The position numbers and the translations under genes were made by a program. Shown piece by piece: positions 54,901 through 64,000 of a stretch of DNA of 64,000 bases. Each line of letters starts with the position of its first letter. The stretch's first letter is position 1. The notes under the pieces are model-generated. The model saw nothing but the letters and a program-made list of their open reading frames with translations, did not search any database and was not told the origin of the DNA. Source of the DNA: JBOZRQ01 sp050789255 (GTDB lineage: Bacteria > Bacillota > Sulfobacillia > Symbiobacteriales > Symbiobacteriaceae); assembly GCA_050789255.1 (NCBI GenBank), contig JBOZRQ010000020.1, positions 62,001 to 126,000 of the forward strand, in the 5' to 3' direction.

Positions 54901-57591
54901 GCGATCTGCCTCTTTCGTCCTAAAGATGTACTCGTAGACCGAATCGTCCTGAGGAAGCTCGATAGCTCCATAGACGATGTAGTTTTCAGGGGCCACCCGG
55001 TACGCACCGGCGCCCTCCAGTTCGAGGTAGAACTCCCCGAAGAAGTTGGGAGAGCCCACGTAGAGGCGACCTGTCGTGACGGGGTTTCCGTGGCCGTCCT
55101 GCGTCACATAGTTCAGGATGGGCGCTTCGGCAAAATCCAGGGCGTCTTCCGAAGCGAGGTGGTTGAAACGTCCGAACACGTGGTGGTCGCTGCTGGCCGT
55201 CATGACGGAGAAGGTCCCTGTCATGTTGGTGTACAGCGTAGCCACGCCGTCCTTATTCGTTACGGTCGGCGGGGTGGCCAGCGTGGTGGAGGTGTCGTTC
55301 AGGAACAAAACCGAGACATCGCCAAGGAGTTCCGACCCGTTCTTCACCGTAACAGTGAACGGGTGGACATTGTCCATGGTGCTCGGATCGACGGAGACGG
55401 TAAGTCGCTTCTGAGGCTCGGCGATGTCCACGGTCCCCTCAAGCAGGTAGGGAACCCTGGCCGAGTCGATCGCGGCGGCGACGAACTTGTAGGTCCCGAC
55501 CTTGACGGGAACCGCGGGACCGTACAGCCACCAGTCGTCGTCGTCGGCGCCAAACAACCTTGCGGCGACCCAGTCCGGGTCAACAGGGTTCTGACCGGTA
55601 TGGTCCAGCATGTTGAGGGTAACCAATGCGTACCCGGGCTCAACCATGGCCAGGTCGATGTAGGCTTCCGCCTGGTTAGGCACTGTAACCGTAAAGTAGG
55701 CCGTCTGGTTTTCTGCGTCGGTTTTGAACTTGACGGTCGCTTTGCCTTGAGCGTCGGTCCATCCGTACAGCTCACCGCGCCACCAGACTTCAGCCCAGGG
55801 CTCCGGTGCGGTGCCGTCGCTGACGGTGAACTTCAACGTGTGGATCTGGCCGTCAGCGGGGACCAGAAGGTCAGTGGGATCCCCAAAGTCGTCCTCAACG
55901 TGCACCTGCAGCCATGGTTCTACGACCTCGAACTCTGCGTCTGGTGCCGAGGTGGATATCTCAGCAGGGAAATAGGACCCCAATCCGGCTGAGAATGAGC
56001 CTGTCAGCTTGTACGTCCCTAGCTCGTCGGCGTACCAGTCGAGCGACCAATCCGTAGAGGAGTCAATCGGCTCGTCGGAACTGTCTTTGAGTGTCAGTGT
56101 CGGGTCGACCCAGTCGTAATTCGAGCCCTCCCAGACGCGGAAGAGATGCACCGCCGCCTTTCCGTTGCCCACTCTCATGTTGAGCTCCGGCGACATGTAC
56201 TGCTCCACCCGAGGGGCCACCTCCAGGTAGGGGGACATGCTGGCGGGGTCAATGGCAAAATCCAGGGTTTGCCCGGGCGCCAAGTTCACCTGCCACCTGG
56301 CCCTCCCGCCTTGCAATGCAAAAAACCAGTACTCCCAGAAGCGGGAGCTATCTGTTGCGTCTGGTACTCCGACTCCGGCCTCCATGTAGTGGCCTCCCGG
56401 CGTGATCCTAAAGCTGCCAGGGGAGCGCCGCACATACTGTGAGCCCATACCAGGGTTTACCCAGATGGCTGACCACTGATGAGCCCCGCCAACGGTGAAG
56501 TTCACGGTTGGTGCGTTGGCAGGAACGTCTAGCTCAACGCTGGCCCCTGTGGTGGATACACCAATATCCCGCAGGTAGCCAACTTGGTTCGGACCACTGG
56601 CAGCGACAAAGTAGGTACGATCCTTGGTAACACGGATCGTCGCCGTACCGTCCGAACCGGTCCGTGCAACCGGATCCTGAATGTATATTTTGACGTTGGC
56701 CAAGGTCGGCCATATCTCAGCGCCAGCTACCGACGCACCCGCGTCCGTCATATGTACCGTTAGGGGCACGGTGTCGGCTCCCGACACTTGAAGCGTGGTT
56801 GCCGCCATGTCCGGAACGTTGACTTCGCCGGTCATGTAGTAATACTCCGGGGCATCGTCGGGCGTATGCACGACGGCGGTCATAGGTCCCGCAGGGGAGA
56901 TCCACTGCGAGAAGCCGCCGTTGGAGGAACCACCAAACCATTCCTTGGCTGAACCATCCGCGTTTACCTGAAATCCACGCACCGAAACATCGTTAAAGTA
57001 GTAGCCCTGCCGATCTTTCGCAACGACATTCACAAGACCCCAACCGGGCTCCAGGGCAAAAACGGTAGTCCACGACTGCATTGAGCCCGATACGGCCCGA
57101 ACCTCGTACCGGCCTCGATACTGCCAGTCTGCCGAGACGACAGCCTTGCCGTTACTGCCAGTGGACGTCCACGACTGGCCGTTTAGGAGGATTTGGGCGT
57201 TCGCTACGGGTTGACCGCCCGAATCGGTCACCTCAACGGACAGGGCGTGCACACCCAGGTTAATCACATGGTCGTAGATATCGGTGAAGTCGTCAGTAAC
57301 ACTAATAGAGATGTAGTCTCCGTAGGAGCTGGTCTGCGTGGGCGGAGAGGTTTGCGATTGCGACACGGAACCATCGATACGGTCTGAGTGATACCTGTCG
57401 AGCGGCGGCATGGGTGATGGCTCTTCAGCACCGTGCCTCTCCATCTCTTTCGAATCGACAGGCGCCTTGAACGGCGTCGATGCACCTGGCAGTCCATGGA
57501 CAGACTCTGCCCCGTGCGCCAGGGAAGGCACCATGAGCACCGTCGACAGCAGAAGGGCGGCAAGCCCTGCCCTGACCTTCGCTACGTTCAT
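51940..57591 (-). CDS. Giant secreted protein with Ig-like repeats, cohesin-like domain and dockerin, 1883 aa
   Basis: ATG 57591 with GGGGGATTCGGTTG upstream. Signal 1-29; then many Ig/CnaB-like units (VTDSGGQPVANAQILLNGQSW, VTFDGLPEPDVTVSLPYGS, VSDGTAPEPWAEVWWRGELYG). A cohesin-like domain lies at about 1500-1625 (GGRIGLEIAVYGANSPSSLDLGVRYNPAQVALTG). A canonical dockerin is at about 1727-1786, with two calcium loops DLNVDGKIDGADLAMYAEHYG and DTNGDQAIDLLDLARIARNY; a final Ig-like domain of 98 residues follows. No catalytic motif is visible. Probably a structural surface fibre joined to partners by cohesin-dockerin contacts. Confidence 0.82.
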   Translation of the reverse strand: MNVAKVRAGLAALLLSTVLMVPSLAHGAESVHGLPGASTPFKAPVDSKEMERHGAEEPSPMPPLDRYHSDRIDGSVSQSQTSPPTQTSSYGDYISISVTDDFTDIYDHVINLGVHALSVEVTDSGGQPVANAQILLNGQSWTSTGSNGKAVVSADWQYRGRYEVRAVSGSMQSWTTVFALEPGWGLVNVVAKDRQGYYFNDVSVRGFQVNADGSAKEWFGGSSNGGFSQWISPAGPMTAVVHTPDDAPEYYYMTGEVNVPDMAATTLQVSGADTVPLTVHMTDAGASVAGAEIWPTLANVKIYIQDPVARTGSDGTATIRVTKDRTYFVAASGPNQVGYLRDIGVSTTGASVELDVPANAPTVNFTVGGAHQWSAIWVNPGMGSQYVRRSPGSFRITPGGHYMEAGVGVPDATDSSRFWEYWFFALQGGRARWQVNLAPGQTLDFAIDPASMSPYLEVAPRVEQYMSPELNMRVGNGKAAVHLFRVWEGSNYDWVDPTLTLKDSSDEPIDSSTDWSLDWYADELGTYKLTGSFSAGLGSYFPAEISTSAPDAEFEVVEPWLQVHVEDDFGDPTDLLVPADGQIHTLKFTVSDGTAPEPWAEVWWRGELYGWTDAQGKATVKFKTDAENQTAYFTVTVPNQAEAYIDLAMVEPGYALVTLNMLDHTGQNPVDPDWVAARLFGADDDDWWLYGPAVPVKVGTYKFVAAAIDSARVPYLLEGTVDIAEPQKRLTVSVDPSTMDNVHPFTVTVKNGSELLGDVSVLFLNDTSTTLATPPTVTNKDGVATLYTNMTGTFSVMTASSDHHVFGRFNHLASEDALDFAEAPILNYVTQDGHGNPVTTGRLYVGSPNFFGEFYLELEGAGAYRVAPENYIVYGAIELPQDDSVYEYIFRTKEADRSQYGYVTFSKGDEPRTFTAGGSAWASNLKGPANLVRGKASYFTLQPESSSAVLVHTYRAAKDGNWGHTVYPTYEVKDSTGTVVATEENDDSMKFTPTEAAVYTITGTLSEAGPLFGDVALSTTVNMKAAEPGPALSLSRPWVKNQGDGTVTVTVTFDGLPEPDVTVSLPYGSRVNGSLASSAVTDSQGRVTFTLDRSEGGPAPVTALVRGEYAGQVLLVTDDQTWGILKAELTGMVQTAALPMGQALIALPKQADGSYGQSTGYHGMEPGYYLVEKGTYGVIANPEGYYLTRGDVVVQPGQVTTVSFDLSQTKPIQYSAALHDGNYTRYPMAAMITGLGPASMTWLTESDTGTIRVMPGGSYGFSFTFFSGGNVYMMMEPDVQPDSSHDYQYSTTDPLARVVPGHLGTQNAAPMAISLLVSSGNAVAEIGYYLDGPTALYFKPGTVTLEGYELRIDEGMTDWSYPFRRGGSGIALVAGENPTVWKDLGGDVTATLTVENTHVRQGENLNFQLHLTTEAGDRLQRVIHFNAGGNPNMEGWLYSENGSHFLGSWLTGSASAPVRSGIPDGVYSLRVTQPAGLYGTKPWVAETTVLVGPRVQVRGRTFPSVNPGHYVEPGGRIGLEIAVYGANSPSSLDLGVRYNPAQVALTGTAHCFVQGATVDCAANGITMEDDAATGVLLVRWSGAGTLPRILVEFQAKPDFAGNTTFEFTEDSTIKESGVPVPPADVRFSVLRDETGVANRAVSGFIDRIGPTSTGDLAVWVTDSTGVRQRAWVDGRPTASHTKYAVFNLPLGTLTATTLAISPGYLVAEATAQSADALITVPTITLKFGDLNVDGKIDGADLAMYAEHYGQTGDSYFSGLADTNGDQAIDLLDLARIARNYTPEAEALSNAGGVHLTIQAPAGITLPAEAKVTLLYSNPVGEDRSLLTTVVRLNASGETVVDLTRVPAIGTYTVQVEAGTYTATAYVSLTSDATESVTLTLGTP

Positions 57592-57619
57592 CAACCGAAT
57601 CCCCCCAAGCTAAAGTGAC

Positions 57620-57647
57620 GGGGGGCCGGGCCTCAGCCCGGCCCCCC
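57620..57647 (-). terminator. GC-rich terminator after the SLH giant
   Basis: GGGGGGCCGGGC (620-631) and GCCCGGCCCCCC (636-647), 12-bp perfect stem with a 4-base loop, 11 bases after the stop at 57659. Confidence 0.75.
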
Positions 57648-57658
57648 TTGGTGGGCGA

Positions 57659-60600
57659 TTACTTCTCCATGAGTCTGAGGGTCATGATCGCAGCCTGGGC
57701 ACGGGTGGCGTTCTCCGCCGGACGGAAGCTGCCGTCCTCGAAGCCGCCGATCAGGCCGGCCTTGGCGGCCAGGTCGATGTCGGCCTTAGCCCAGGCGGGG
57801 ATCTGGTCAGCGTCGGTGAAGGTCTTGCCCTCGCCGCTCACCTGGGCGCCCTTGATCTTCAGGCCCCGGCTGATGATGACGGCGATTTGCAGGCGGGTGA
57901 TCTCCTGGTCGGCCCGGAAGGTGCCATCCTCGTAGCCGGTGATCAGACCGGCCTTGACAGCGGCAGCCACGTAGGGCTTCGCCCAGTCGGGGATCTGGTC
58001 AGCATCGCTCAGGGTCACGGCGGCGTTCGGATCGACCTGCAGCCCCAGCGCCAGGACGATCATCTTGGCGAACTGGGCCCGGGTCACCTTCGCCTCGGGA
58101 CGGAAGCTGCCATCCTCGAAGCCCGAGATCACGCCGGCGGCGACCAGCTTCTTGATGCCATCCTCGGCCCAGTGCTTGGCGATGTCGGTCAGGACGACCG
58201 GCGTCGGGTTGGGCACAACGATGGCGGTGCGCTGGACGGTGGCCTTGGCGCTAGCCGAAGTGCCGTCGATGTCGGCGGTGACGATGATCTCGTTGATGCC
58301 GAGGGCCAGGGAGACCGTGGTGCTGTAGGTGCCCTTGCTGTCCGCCTGCACGGTGGCCACCGGGTTGCCGTTCACCGAGACGATCACCCGGGCGCCGGCG
58401 TTAGCGGTGCCGGAGATGACCAGCGAGGCCTCCTTGGTAGCGGCGGGCGGGGCGTCGATCGTCACCTCAGCCTTAGCGAGCGGGTTGCGAACGATGGTGA
58501 TGCTGGCGGTCTCGGACTTGTTGCTGACCTCGTCCATGGCGTAGATCTCGAAGTCGTTGGCGCCCACCACCAGGGCCTGGGTCAGGGTCAGCTTGCCGCT
58601 GGCGTCGGCCGTACCGGCCTCAGCGTCGCCCACGAAGACCTTGGCGCCCTTCTCGGTGGTGATCTGCAGCGTGGCCTTCTCCGCCTTGGTCGGGCTGGCT
58701 GAGCCGGTAACGGTTACGGTCGGGGCGGTGGAGTCACGCTTGACGGTCAGGTTGGCGGTGGCGGTTCCGCCGGCGCCCTTGGCCTGGACCGCGAAGCTGT
58801 TCGCGCCCTCGGCCAGAGCGGCGGTGTAGGTGAAGGAGCCGTTGCTCGGGGTCAGGACCGTAAGGACGTTGGCGCCCTTGCTGATCTGAACCTCCGTGGC
58901 GTTGGTCACGGTACCGCTGATGACCACGGACGCATCCTTGGTCAGGGTCTTGTCAGCCGTGGCGCTGACGGTCGGGGCCGGGGTGACCGGAGTGACCGGG
59001 ACGACCGGACCACCGGTGCTGGGCGGCGTGGTGCGGGTTGCGTTGCCGTTGATGGCCACGGTGTCCGTGTTGCCGGCCCGGTCGGTCAGGATCGCCTGGA
59101 AGGTGTAGGTGCCGTCGCTCGGGAGCGAGATGCTCTGGGTGACGGTGCCGGTGCGGAAGGTGTTGCTGTTGCCCGTCGCATCGGTCCAGGCGCCGGCGCC
59201 CAGCTTGTACTGGATGCGGACCTGGGCCTCCTCAGTCAGCGTCAGGCTGACGGTGGTGGAATCGGCGGTGTTCGCCGGGCTCACGCTGGAGGCGTTGATG
59301 CCGGGCTTCACCGTGTCCTTGGTCACCGTGGCCGTGGTCGAACCGGCCAGGGCATTGCTGCCCGTCACGCTGACCAGGATCGTGTTAATGCCCTCATTGA
59401 GGTTGGTCAGTGCGAAGGTGTAGGAGCCGGCATTCACGGATGTGTTGTCCAGGGTCTGGGCGACGTTGTTGACCGTGATGGCGATGGTGCCGCCGTCGAT
59501 GGGGTTGCCGTCGCTGGTCGCTGTGACGTTCAGCGTGGCGTTGCCGTTGGTCGGGTTCGGCGTCGCCGTGGCGCTGACCACCGGGGCGGTGGCGTCGACC
59601 ACGATGGTGCCGGTGGCAACCGTCGCGTTGCCAGCCCGGTCAGTGGCGGTCACGGTGATGGTGTAGGTGCCATCGGCGGTCGTGGTCAGGGTCAGGTCGT
59701 TCTTCGTCTGGGTGCTGGACGTGCTGGCGCTCAGGGTGCCGCCGCTGGTAGTGATGGTCACGTCGACCGCCTCGCTGGCGCTGTACCCGAAGGTGACAGT
59801 CCGGCTGCCGGTGGTGCCCATGCCGCTCAGGTTCAGGCCCGGAGCGGTCACGTCGTTGACGATCGTCAGCGTGTAGGCGGCGCTCTGGTTGCCTGCTTCG
59901 TCCGTGGCGCTGATCGTGGCCGTAGCGGTGGCGTTGGCCGTCAGCGGCACGGTGGTGTTGAAGCTGCCCGCAGCGTCGACGGGGTTCTGACCCGGGACAG
60001 TGAGGCTAATGGTGCCCTCGTTGGTGCTGCCCGTGATGGTCACGGTGGCGGCCTGCGTGTAGATCGTGTCACCGCTGTTGTGGGCGGTGCCGTTCACCTG
60101 GACGCCGCTGATCACCGGGAGGGTCCGGTCGACCGTCACCGTGAGATCCTCCGAGTTCCAGTTGTCGAACTCGTCGTAGACCTTCACCGTGATGGTCTTA
60201 TCGCCGTCGGCGCCAAGGGCGCTCGGGTTGAAGGTCAGGCTGAAGTTCTGGTTGCCTGCTGAAGCCGGGTTCAGGGTCTGGCTGGCCAGCACCGTGGTGC
60301 CTAGCAGGGCCTCGATCTTGGCTGCGGTCTTATCGACGTTGCCGGTGATCGCCACATCCTGCGTCGCGGCCTTCACATAGGTGACCGGTGCGATAGTGGG
60401 TCCGACCAAGTAGGCCGGGGCGGTCAGGTCGGCGAACGGCGCCCACACCGAGAAGTGCGGCAGGGTCGCCTTAACCTCGACCTTGCTGATGCCGTTTTCA
60501 ACGGAGAGCACCCGGGTGGTGCCGATCACGGGATTCGGATCCGCCTGCTGATTGACCGGGAAGTAGTAGATCGCCAGCTTCGAGGGTACCTGGCCCTTCA

Positions 60601-63600
60601 TCTCAACAATGAAGGTGACATCAACCGACGCATCGTTCTTCAGGTTGGCGGTGAAGTCGTAGGCGCTGCCGACGAGGGCCGCACCGGGCGGGGCGTAGGC
60701 CGTGAGGTTCTCGGCCAGGTAGGAGGTAATGGTGACATCGGTGCCGTTGAGGCTGTTGGCCGGGAAGTCGACCGACAGGTTGCCGTCCTCGGAGGTAACG
60801 GTGGAATCCTCATCTACCACCACCTTCGTCACGACGAGGCTGCCGGTGCCGCTGTTGCCTGCGGCATCCTTGCCACGGACGGAGACCTTGATGGTGTCGC
60901 CGGTGGCGTCCCCGGTGTAGGTGAAGGCGTAGGTGTTGCCAGTCACGTCGCCGGCGGTCAGGGCGAGCTCGGTGTTGCCGATGCGGGCGGTCACGGTCGG
61001 TGCCGCCGCAAGCGCCTCGTTGGCCCTGACGGTGATCGTCTTGGCGTTCTGGTCAACGGTGATCTCAAAGGTCGGACCCGTGCTGTCCTGGGTCACGCTC
61101 ACCTGGGCCGAGAGTGCGCTCTCGTTGCCGGCCACGTCGAATGCCCTGGCGGTGATCTTGTTGACGCCGCCGAGCTTCAGATCGTCGACCAGCTTGACGG
61201 CCTGCATCGAGAAGGCCTTCTCGCTGACCTGGGCGGTGCCCTGGAACTTGCCGTTCACGTAGATGGCGACCTTGGTCACATCATCCTCGGTGACGGTGCC
61301 GCTGACCGTGACGGTCTGCTGCGTAATCACGGCGCCCGCCGTCGGGGCGGAGATCGCAGGAGCGGTCGGGATCGAGGTGTTGACCCGAATGGCGGGCAAG
61401 GTGCCGGTGGTCTTATTGCCTGCGATATCGGCCGCCTCGAAGACCAGGTTGTAGGTCCCGTCCTGGGTCAGGCTGAAGGTGTAGGTGTCGAACTGGCCGA
61501 TGGTCGTTGCCTCACCGATGGGCACGTTCGCCGCACCGTTCTTCACGGTCACGGTCGCACCGGTCTCCACCGTCAGGGTGATGGAGGGTGCAGTCTTGAA
61601 GTACCCGGCCAGACCGTTCGGCTGCGAATTCAGCTTGGCGGCGGCATAGGGCGGTACCGTGTCAATGGTGAGTAGGGTGGAGCTGATGACCGGGGCAGCC
61701 TCGTTGCCTGCGGCGTCCTTCGCATACACGGTCACTGCGGCATCCTTGATGTTCATGCCGTTGGCGACCGTGATCTCGTAGGTGTAAGTGCCGCCGTTAG
61801 CGGTCATGGGCCGGTTCTGGAGCAGTCCGGCCACGGTGACCCAGGCGGTGAGGCCGGGCTCAGAGGTGGCCGTAATGGTGACCTTGCCGTTGGTGACCGG
61901 CGAGACCGTAACACCAGTGATGACCGGCTTGGCGGTGTCGATGACGAACGTCTTGGTGTCGGTGACGGTCTTGACGTTGCCGGCCCAGTCGGTGAAGGTC
62001 ACGGTTACCGCGGCGCCTCCGGCGGCGGTGTTGTCACCGGCCTGCACGGTGTAGGTGGCGGTGTAGAAGCCGGGGTTCTTGGCGTCGGCGGTCATGGTGC
62101 CCGTGCGGGTCACGTCACCGGCGAGCGTAAAGCTGTAGGTGACGCTCTTCAGGTTGGCCTCAGCCGGACCGACGAACTTGATCACGTCGCCAGCCTTCTT
62201 AATGCCGGTGGCGTCGGCGCCCACACCGAAGACGGCGGGCATTGTGGTATCGACCACGATCTTCTTGGTGGTCTCGGCCGGGGCGGAGGTGTTGCCGGCG
62301 GCGTCGACCACGACGGCCTTCACCCTGACGTTGGCCTCGGACTGGGTGGAGTCCTGGGCGGTGATCGTGTAGGTGCCCTCGTAGATGCCCGTGCCCTCGC
62401 CGGTCTCGGTCAGGGCGACCTCAGCGGCGGCGGCGACGCTAGGGATCTGGAAGGTGGCCTTGTCCAGGGGCGAGGCGCCGGTCAGCAGACCGGGCTCGGT
62501 GGTCACCCGGACCTTCACGGTGTCGCCGGCCTTGAAGTAGACGACCCCGTTGGTATCGACCTTGGAGGTGTCATAGCCGAACAGCACGGCCGAGAGGATC
62601 TCGGGCGCTGTGGTGTCAAGGATGATCGGCGCCGTCAGCGCCGGGAGGTCGGAAACGTTGTCGGCCAGGTCCTTCAAGTACGCCTTGAACGCAACCTTGC
62701 GATTGTCGTTTGCTACGACCGTATAGGTGGCCGTGTAGGTGCCGGCGGCGCCCTCGGTCACCGAAAGCTCGGTCGGGTCGCCAACCGTGGCGCCCGCCTC
62801 GTTCAGGGTGTAGAGAAGCACCTTGCTCTTGCCGGCCAGGCCAGGCTCGCCCTGCATAGTGATGGTCACGACGTCACCCTGCTTGAGCGGGTGGGTGGCG
62901 TTGTGGGTCACCGTGGGGACCTCGGGCTTGATGGTATCGACCACCAGGTCGATGGGGACCGTCGTGGTGGTGATGTGGCCGGCCGCATCCTTCACGGTAA
63001 AGACGGCAGAGAAGTTGTTCAGGTGGAAGCCGGTGTCGAAGCCCATGTAGACCGAGTACTTGGCCGGATCCTCAGGGTCGATATCGAGCTGTAAGGGGTC
63101 CCCGGTGAAGGTCGAATCGTCCACCACGTCGTGGGCGGTAACGACTACCGTTACCGTGGCATCCGCCTCGGAGGTAACGGCAATCTCGATCGTATCGTCC
63201 ACGGAGAGGTACTGTTTCGCCTGTCCACTCGGGCTGACACCGCGGACGTCGATGTCGGGCTCAGCCGGGGGGGTGTTGTCAACCCGAATGATGTTGTCCG
63301 TGGTACCGGGGATCGTCGCCTGCACCACCGGACCCCACGGGCTGTTCTGGATGTTGGGGTTCTTGGTGGCAAAGTAGAGCTTGTAGTTGCCCTCGGGGTT
63401 GGTCTTGCCCTTACCGATGCCGATCTCGTTACCAGTCTGGGTCAGGTTGGCCTCTGCCGGGGTACCGGATGTGGCCGGGACCAGCGCCCACTTGAACTCC
63501 GCCCCTTCCATGGAGGGGGTCAGGCTCAGGGTGACCGCTTCCATGAACCAGCCGTTGACCGCTGCGGGGGCAGCCTCCACGTTGACGACCGGGAAGCCGG

Positions 63601-64000
63601 TGTCAATGTGGATCAGGGCGGTCTGGTTCACGGTGGCGTTGCCGAGGGCGTCAGCAACGGAGAAGGAGAACCACAGGTCCGCCCTCTTCTCCACCAGCGG
63701 GATGGGTTCGTCCGGGGTGAAGGTAAACTGCATGGACCCGTTGGATGTTGTAACGCTCTTGCTAAATGCATGCTCCGTGCCGTTCTCGCCGCCCACCTTG
63801 GCGGTGAAAGCCGCACTGTCGGCGTTGACGCCGGCGACAGCGTCGGACACGGTCACCTGGATCTGCGGGGTGGCGACGCCGACGTAGCTGCCGCTCGCCG
63901 GGCTCAAGGTGACGACCGGGCCGGTGGTGTCACGCTTCACCACGATGGTGACCGGATCGGCCAGGTTGCCAGCCTTGTCTTCGGCGGTGATCACAAAGGT
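57659..64000 (-). CDS. Giant SLH-anchored Ig-repeat surface protein (5' end outside window)
   Basis: At least 2113 residues are visible and the frame continues past the right edge, so start and signal are not seen. It is a chain of about 15-20 bacterial Ig-like units with the recurrent KDAAGN/DRAGN-x-A/S and ATDxxGNxS endings (for example VYAKDAAGNEAAPVISS, ATDRAGNATVATGTI). The last 185 residues hold three SLH motifs (LTDIAKHWAEDGIKKLVAAGVISGFEDGSFRPEAKVTRAQFAKMI and two more), which fix it to cell-wall polymer. It is likely an S-layer or fibre protein. A terminator follows. Confidence 0.93.
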   Translation of the reverse strand, partial: TFVITAEDKAGNLADPVTIVVKRDTTGPVVTLSPASGSYVGVATPQIQVTVSDAVAGVNADSAAFTAKVGGENGTEHAFSKSVTTSNGSMQFTFTPDEPIPLVEKRADLWFSFSVADALGNATVNQTALIHIDTGFPVVNVEAAPAAVNGWFMEAVTLSLTPSMEGAEFKWALVPATSGTPAEANLTQTGNEIGIGKGKTNPEGNYKLYFATKNPNIQNSPWGPVVQATIPGTTDNIIRVDNTPPAEPDIDVRGVSPSGQAKQYLSVDDTIEIAVTSEADATVTVVVTAHDVVDDSTFTGDPLQLDIDPEDPAKYSVYMGFDTGFHLNNFSAVFTVKDAAGHITTTTVPIDLVVDTIKPEVPTVTHNATHPLKQGDVVTITMQGEPGLAGKSKVLLYTLNEAGATVGDPTELSVTEGAAGTYTATYTVVANDNRKVAFKAYLKDLADNVSDLPALTAPIILDTTAPEILSAVLFGYDTSKVDTNGVVYFKAGDTVKVRVTTEPGLLTGASPLDKATFQIPSVAAAAEVALTETGEGTGIYEGTYTITAQDSTQSEANVRVKAVVVDAAGNTSAPAETTKKIVVDTTMPAVFGVGADATGIKKAGDVIKFVGPAEANLKSVTYSFTLAGDVTRTGTMTADAKNPGFYTATYTVQAGDNTAAGGAAVTVTFTDWAGNVKTVTDTKTFVIDTAKPVITGVTVSPVTNGKVTITATSEPGLTAWVTVAGLLQNRPMTANGGTYTYEITVANGMNIKDAAVTVYAKDAAGNEAAPVISSTLLTIDTVPPYAAAKLNSQPNGLAGYFKTAPSITLTVETGATVTVKNGAANVPIGEATTIGQFDTYTFSLTQDGTYNLVFEAADIAGNKTTGTLPAIRVNTSIPTAPAISAPTAGAVITQQTVTVSGTVTEDDVTKVAIYVNGKFQGTAQVSEKAFSMQAVKLVDDLKLGGVNKITARAFDVAGNESALSAQVSVTQDSTGPTFEITVDQNAKTITVRANEALAAAPTVTARIGNTELALTAGDVTGNTYAFTYTGDATGDTIKVSVRGKDAAGNSGTGSLVVTKVVVDEDSTVTSEDGNLSVDFPANSLNGTDVTITSYLAENLTAYAPPGAALVGSAYDFTANLKNDASVDVTFIVEMKGQVPSKLAIYYFPVNQQADPNPVIGTTRVLSVENGISKVEVKATLPHFSVWAPFADLTAPAYLVGPTIAPVTYVKAATQDVAITGNVDKTAAKIEALLGTTVLASQTLNPASAGNQNFSLTFNPSALGADGDKTITVKVYDEFDNWNSEDLTVTVDRTLPVISGVQVNGTAHNSGDTIYTQAATVTITGSTNEGTISLTVPGQNPVDAAGSFNTTVPLTANATATATISATDEAGNQSAAYTLTIVNDVTAPGLNLSGMGTTGSRTVTFGYSASEAVDVTITTSGGTLSASTSSTQTKNDLTLTTTADGTYTITVTATDRAGNATVATGTIVVDATAPVVSATATPNPTNGNATLNVTATSDGNPIDGGTIAITVNNVAQTLDNTSVNAGSYTFALTNLNEGINTILVSVTGSNALAGSTTATVTKDTVKPGINASSVSPANTADSTTVSLTLTEEAQVRIQYKLGAGAWTDATGNSNTFRTGTVTQSISLPSDGTYTFQAILTDRAGNTDTVAINGNATRTTPPSTGGPVVPVTPVTPAPTVSATADKTLTKDASVVISGTVTNATEVQISKGANVLTVLTPSNGSFTYTAALAEGANSFAVQAKGAGGTATANLTVKRDSTAPTVTVTGSASPTKAEKATLQITTEKGAKVFVGDAEAGTADASGKLTLTQALVVGANDFEIYAMDEVSNKSETASITIVRNPLAKAEVTIDAPPAATKEASLVISGTANAGARVIVSVNGNPVATVQADSKGTYSTTVSLALGINEIIVTADIDGTSASAKATVQRTAIVVPNPTPVVLTDIAKHWAEDGIKKLVAAGVISGFEDGSFRPEAKVTRAQFAKMIVLALGLQVDPNAAVTLSDADQIPDWAKPYVAAAVKAGLITGYEDGTFRADQEITRLQIAVIISRGLKIKGAQVSGEGKTFTDADQIPAWAKADIDLAAKAGLIGGFEDGSFRPAENATRAQAAIMTLRLMEK

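Noticed and set aside
53737..55992. Open plus-strand frame of 751 codons
   Set aside because: Shadow of the giant dockerin gene on the minus strand.
1..64000. tRNA or rRNA genes
   Set aside because: I looked for tRNA arm patterns and rRNA segments while reading and saw none. The integration site is a protein gene, not a tRNA.

Overview
The window looks like the chromosome of a GC-rich, spore-forming, S-layer-bearing Firmicute. The markers are a prkA sporulation kinase gene, a spoVS homologue, SLH-anchored giants, copper-amine-oxidase N-domain proteins, and strong GGAGG ribosome sites with many GTG/TTG starts. A Symbiobacterium-like member of the Clostridia is my best guess; this is inference from gene content and composition, not from a database match.

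Positions 1 to about 34,200 are the right-hand part of a prophage that continues past the left edge. It ends in a large serine recombinase whose gene lies directly against the 5' part of prkA. The kinase reading frame breaks in the middle of a conserved stretch, so the prophage sits inside prkA. Nearly all phage genes run on the minus strand. Read in transcription order (right to left), they begin with a control region at 29.2-32.7 kb. This holds divergent promoters with five 19-bp operator-like sites, a candidate repressor, a TPR protein followed by a 43-aa exported peptide, a second HTH regulator, a LexA-box promoter and a probable small RNA. Then come small early genes (zinc-ribbon proteins, a GAF-less CodY DNA-binding domain, SpoVS), a replication block (DUF1376-type initiator, MazG-like protein, beta clamp, SSB), three DNA methyltransferases, many small unknowns, a sigma-like late regulator, a Bro-N antirepressor and an HNH nuclease that normally stands next to terminase genes.

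Positions 34.2-64 kb are host DNA, visibly richer in GC. Layout: truncated prkA, a two-domain multicopper oxidase, a lipoprotein, a NarL-type two-component pair, an SLH protein, an acetyltransferase and a creatininase-family amidohydrolase. Next is a compact Tcp/VirB-like conjugation-type membrane machine (TcpC, TcpD-like, TcpE, VirB4 ATPase, VirB6-like channel) without visible relaxase or coupling protein. The end of the window holds a set of secreted cohesin/dockerin proteins and a giant SLH protein that runs off the right edge.

The most interesting theme is a prophage wired into the sporulation cycle. It interrupts prkA, carries spoVS and a CodY DNA-binding domain, and has a Rap/Phr- or arbitrium-like receptor-peptide pair next to its lysogeny switch. 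The second theme is an orphan Tcp-type secretion module beside a cohesin-dockerin cell-surface system.
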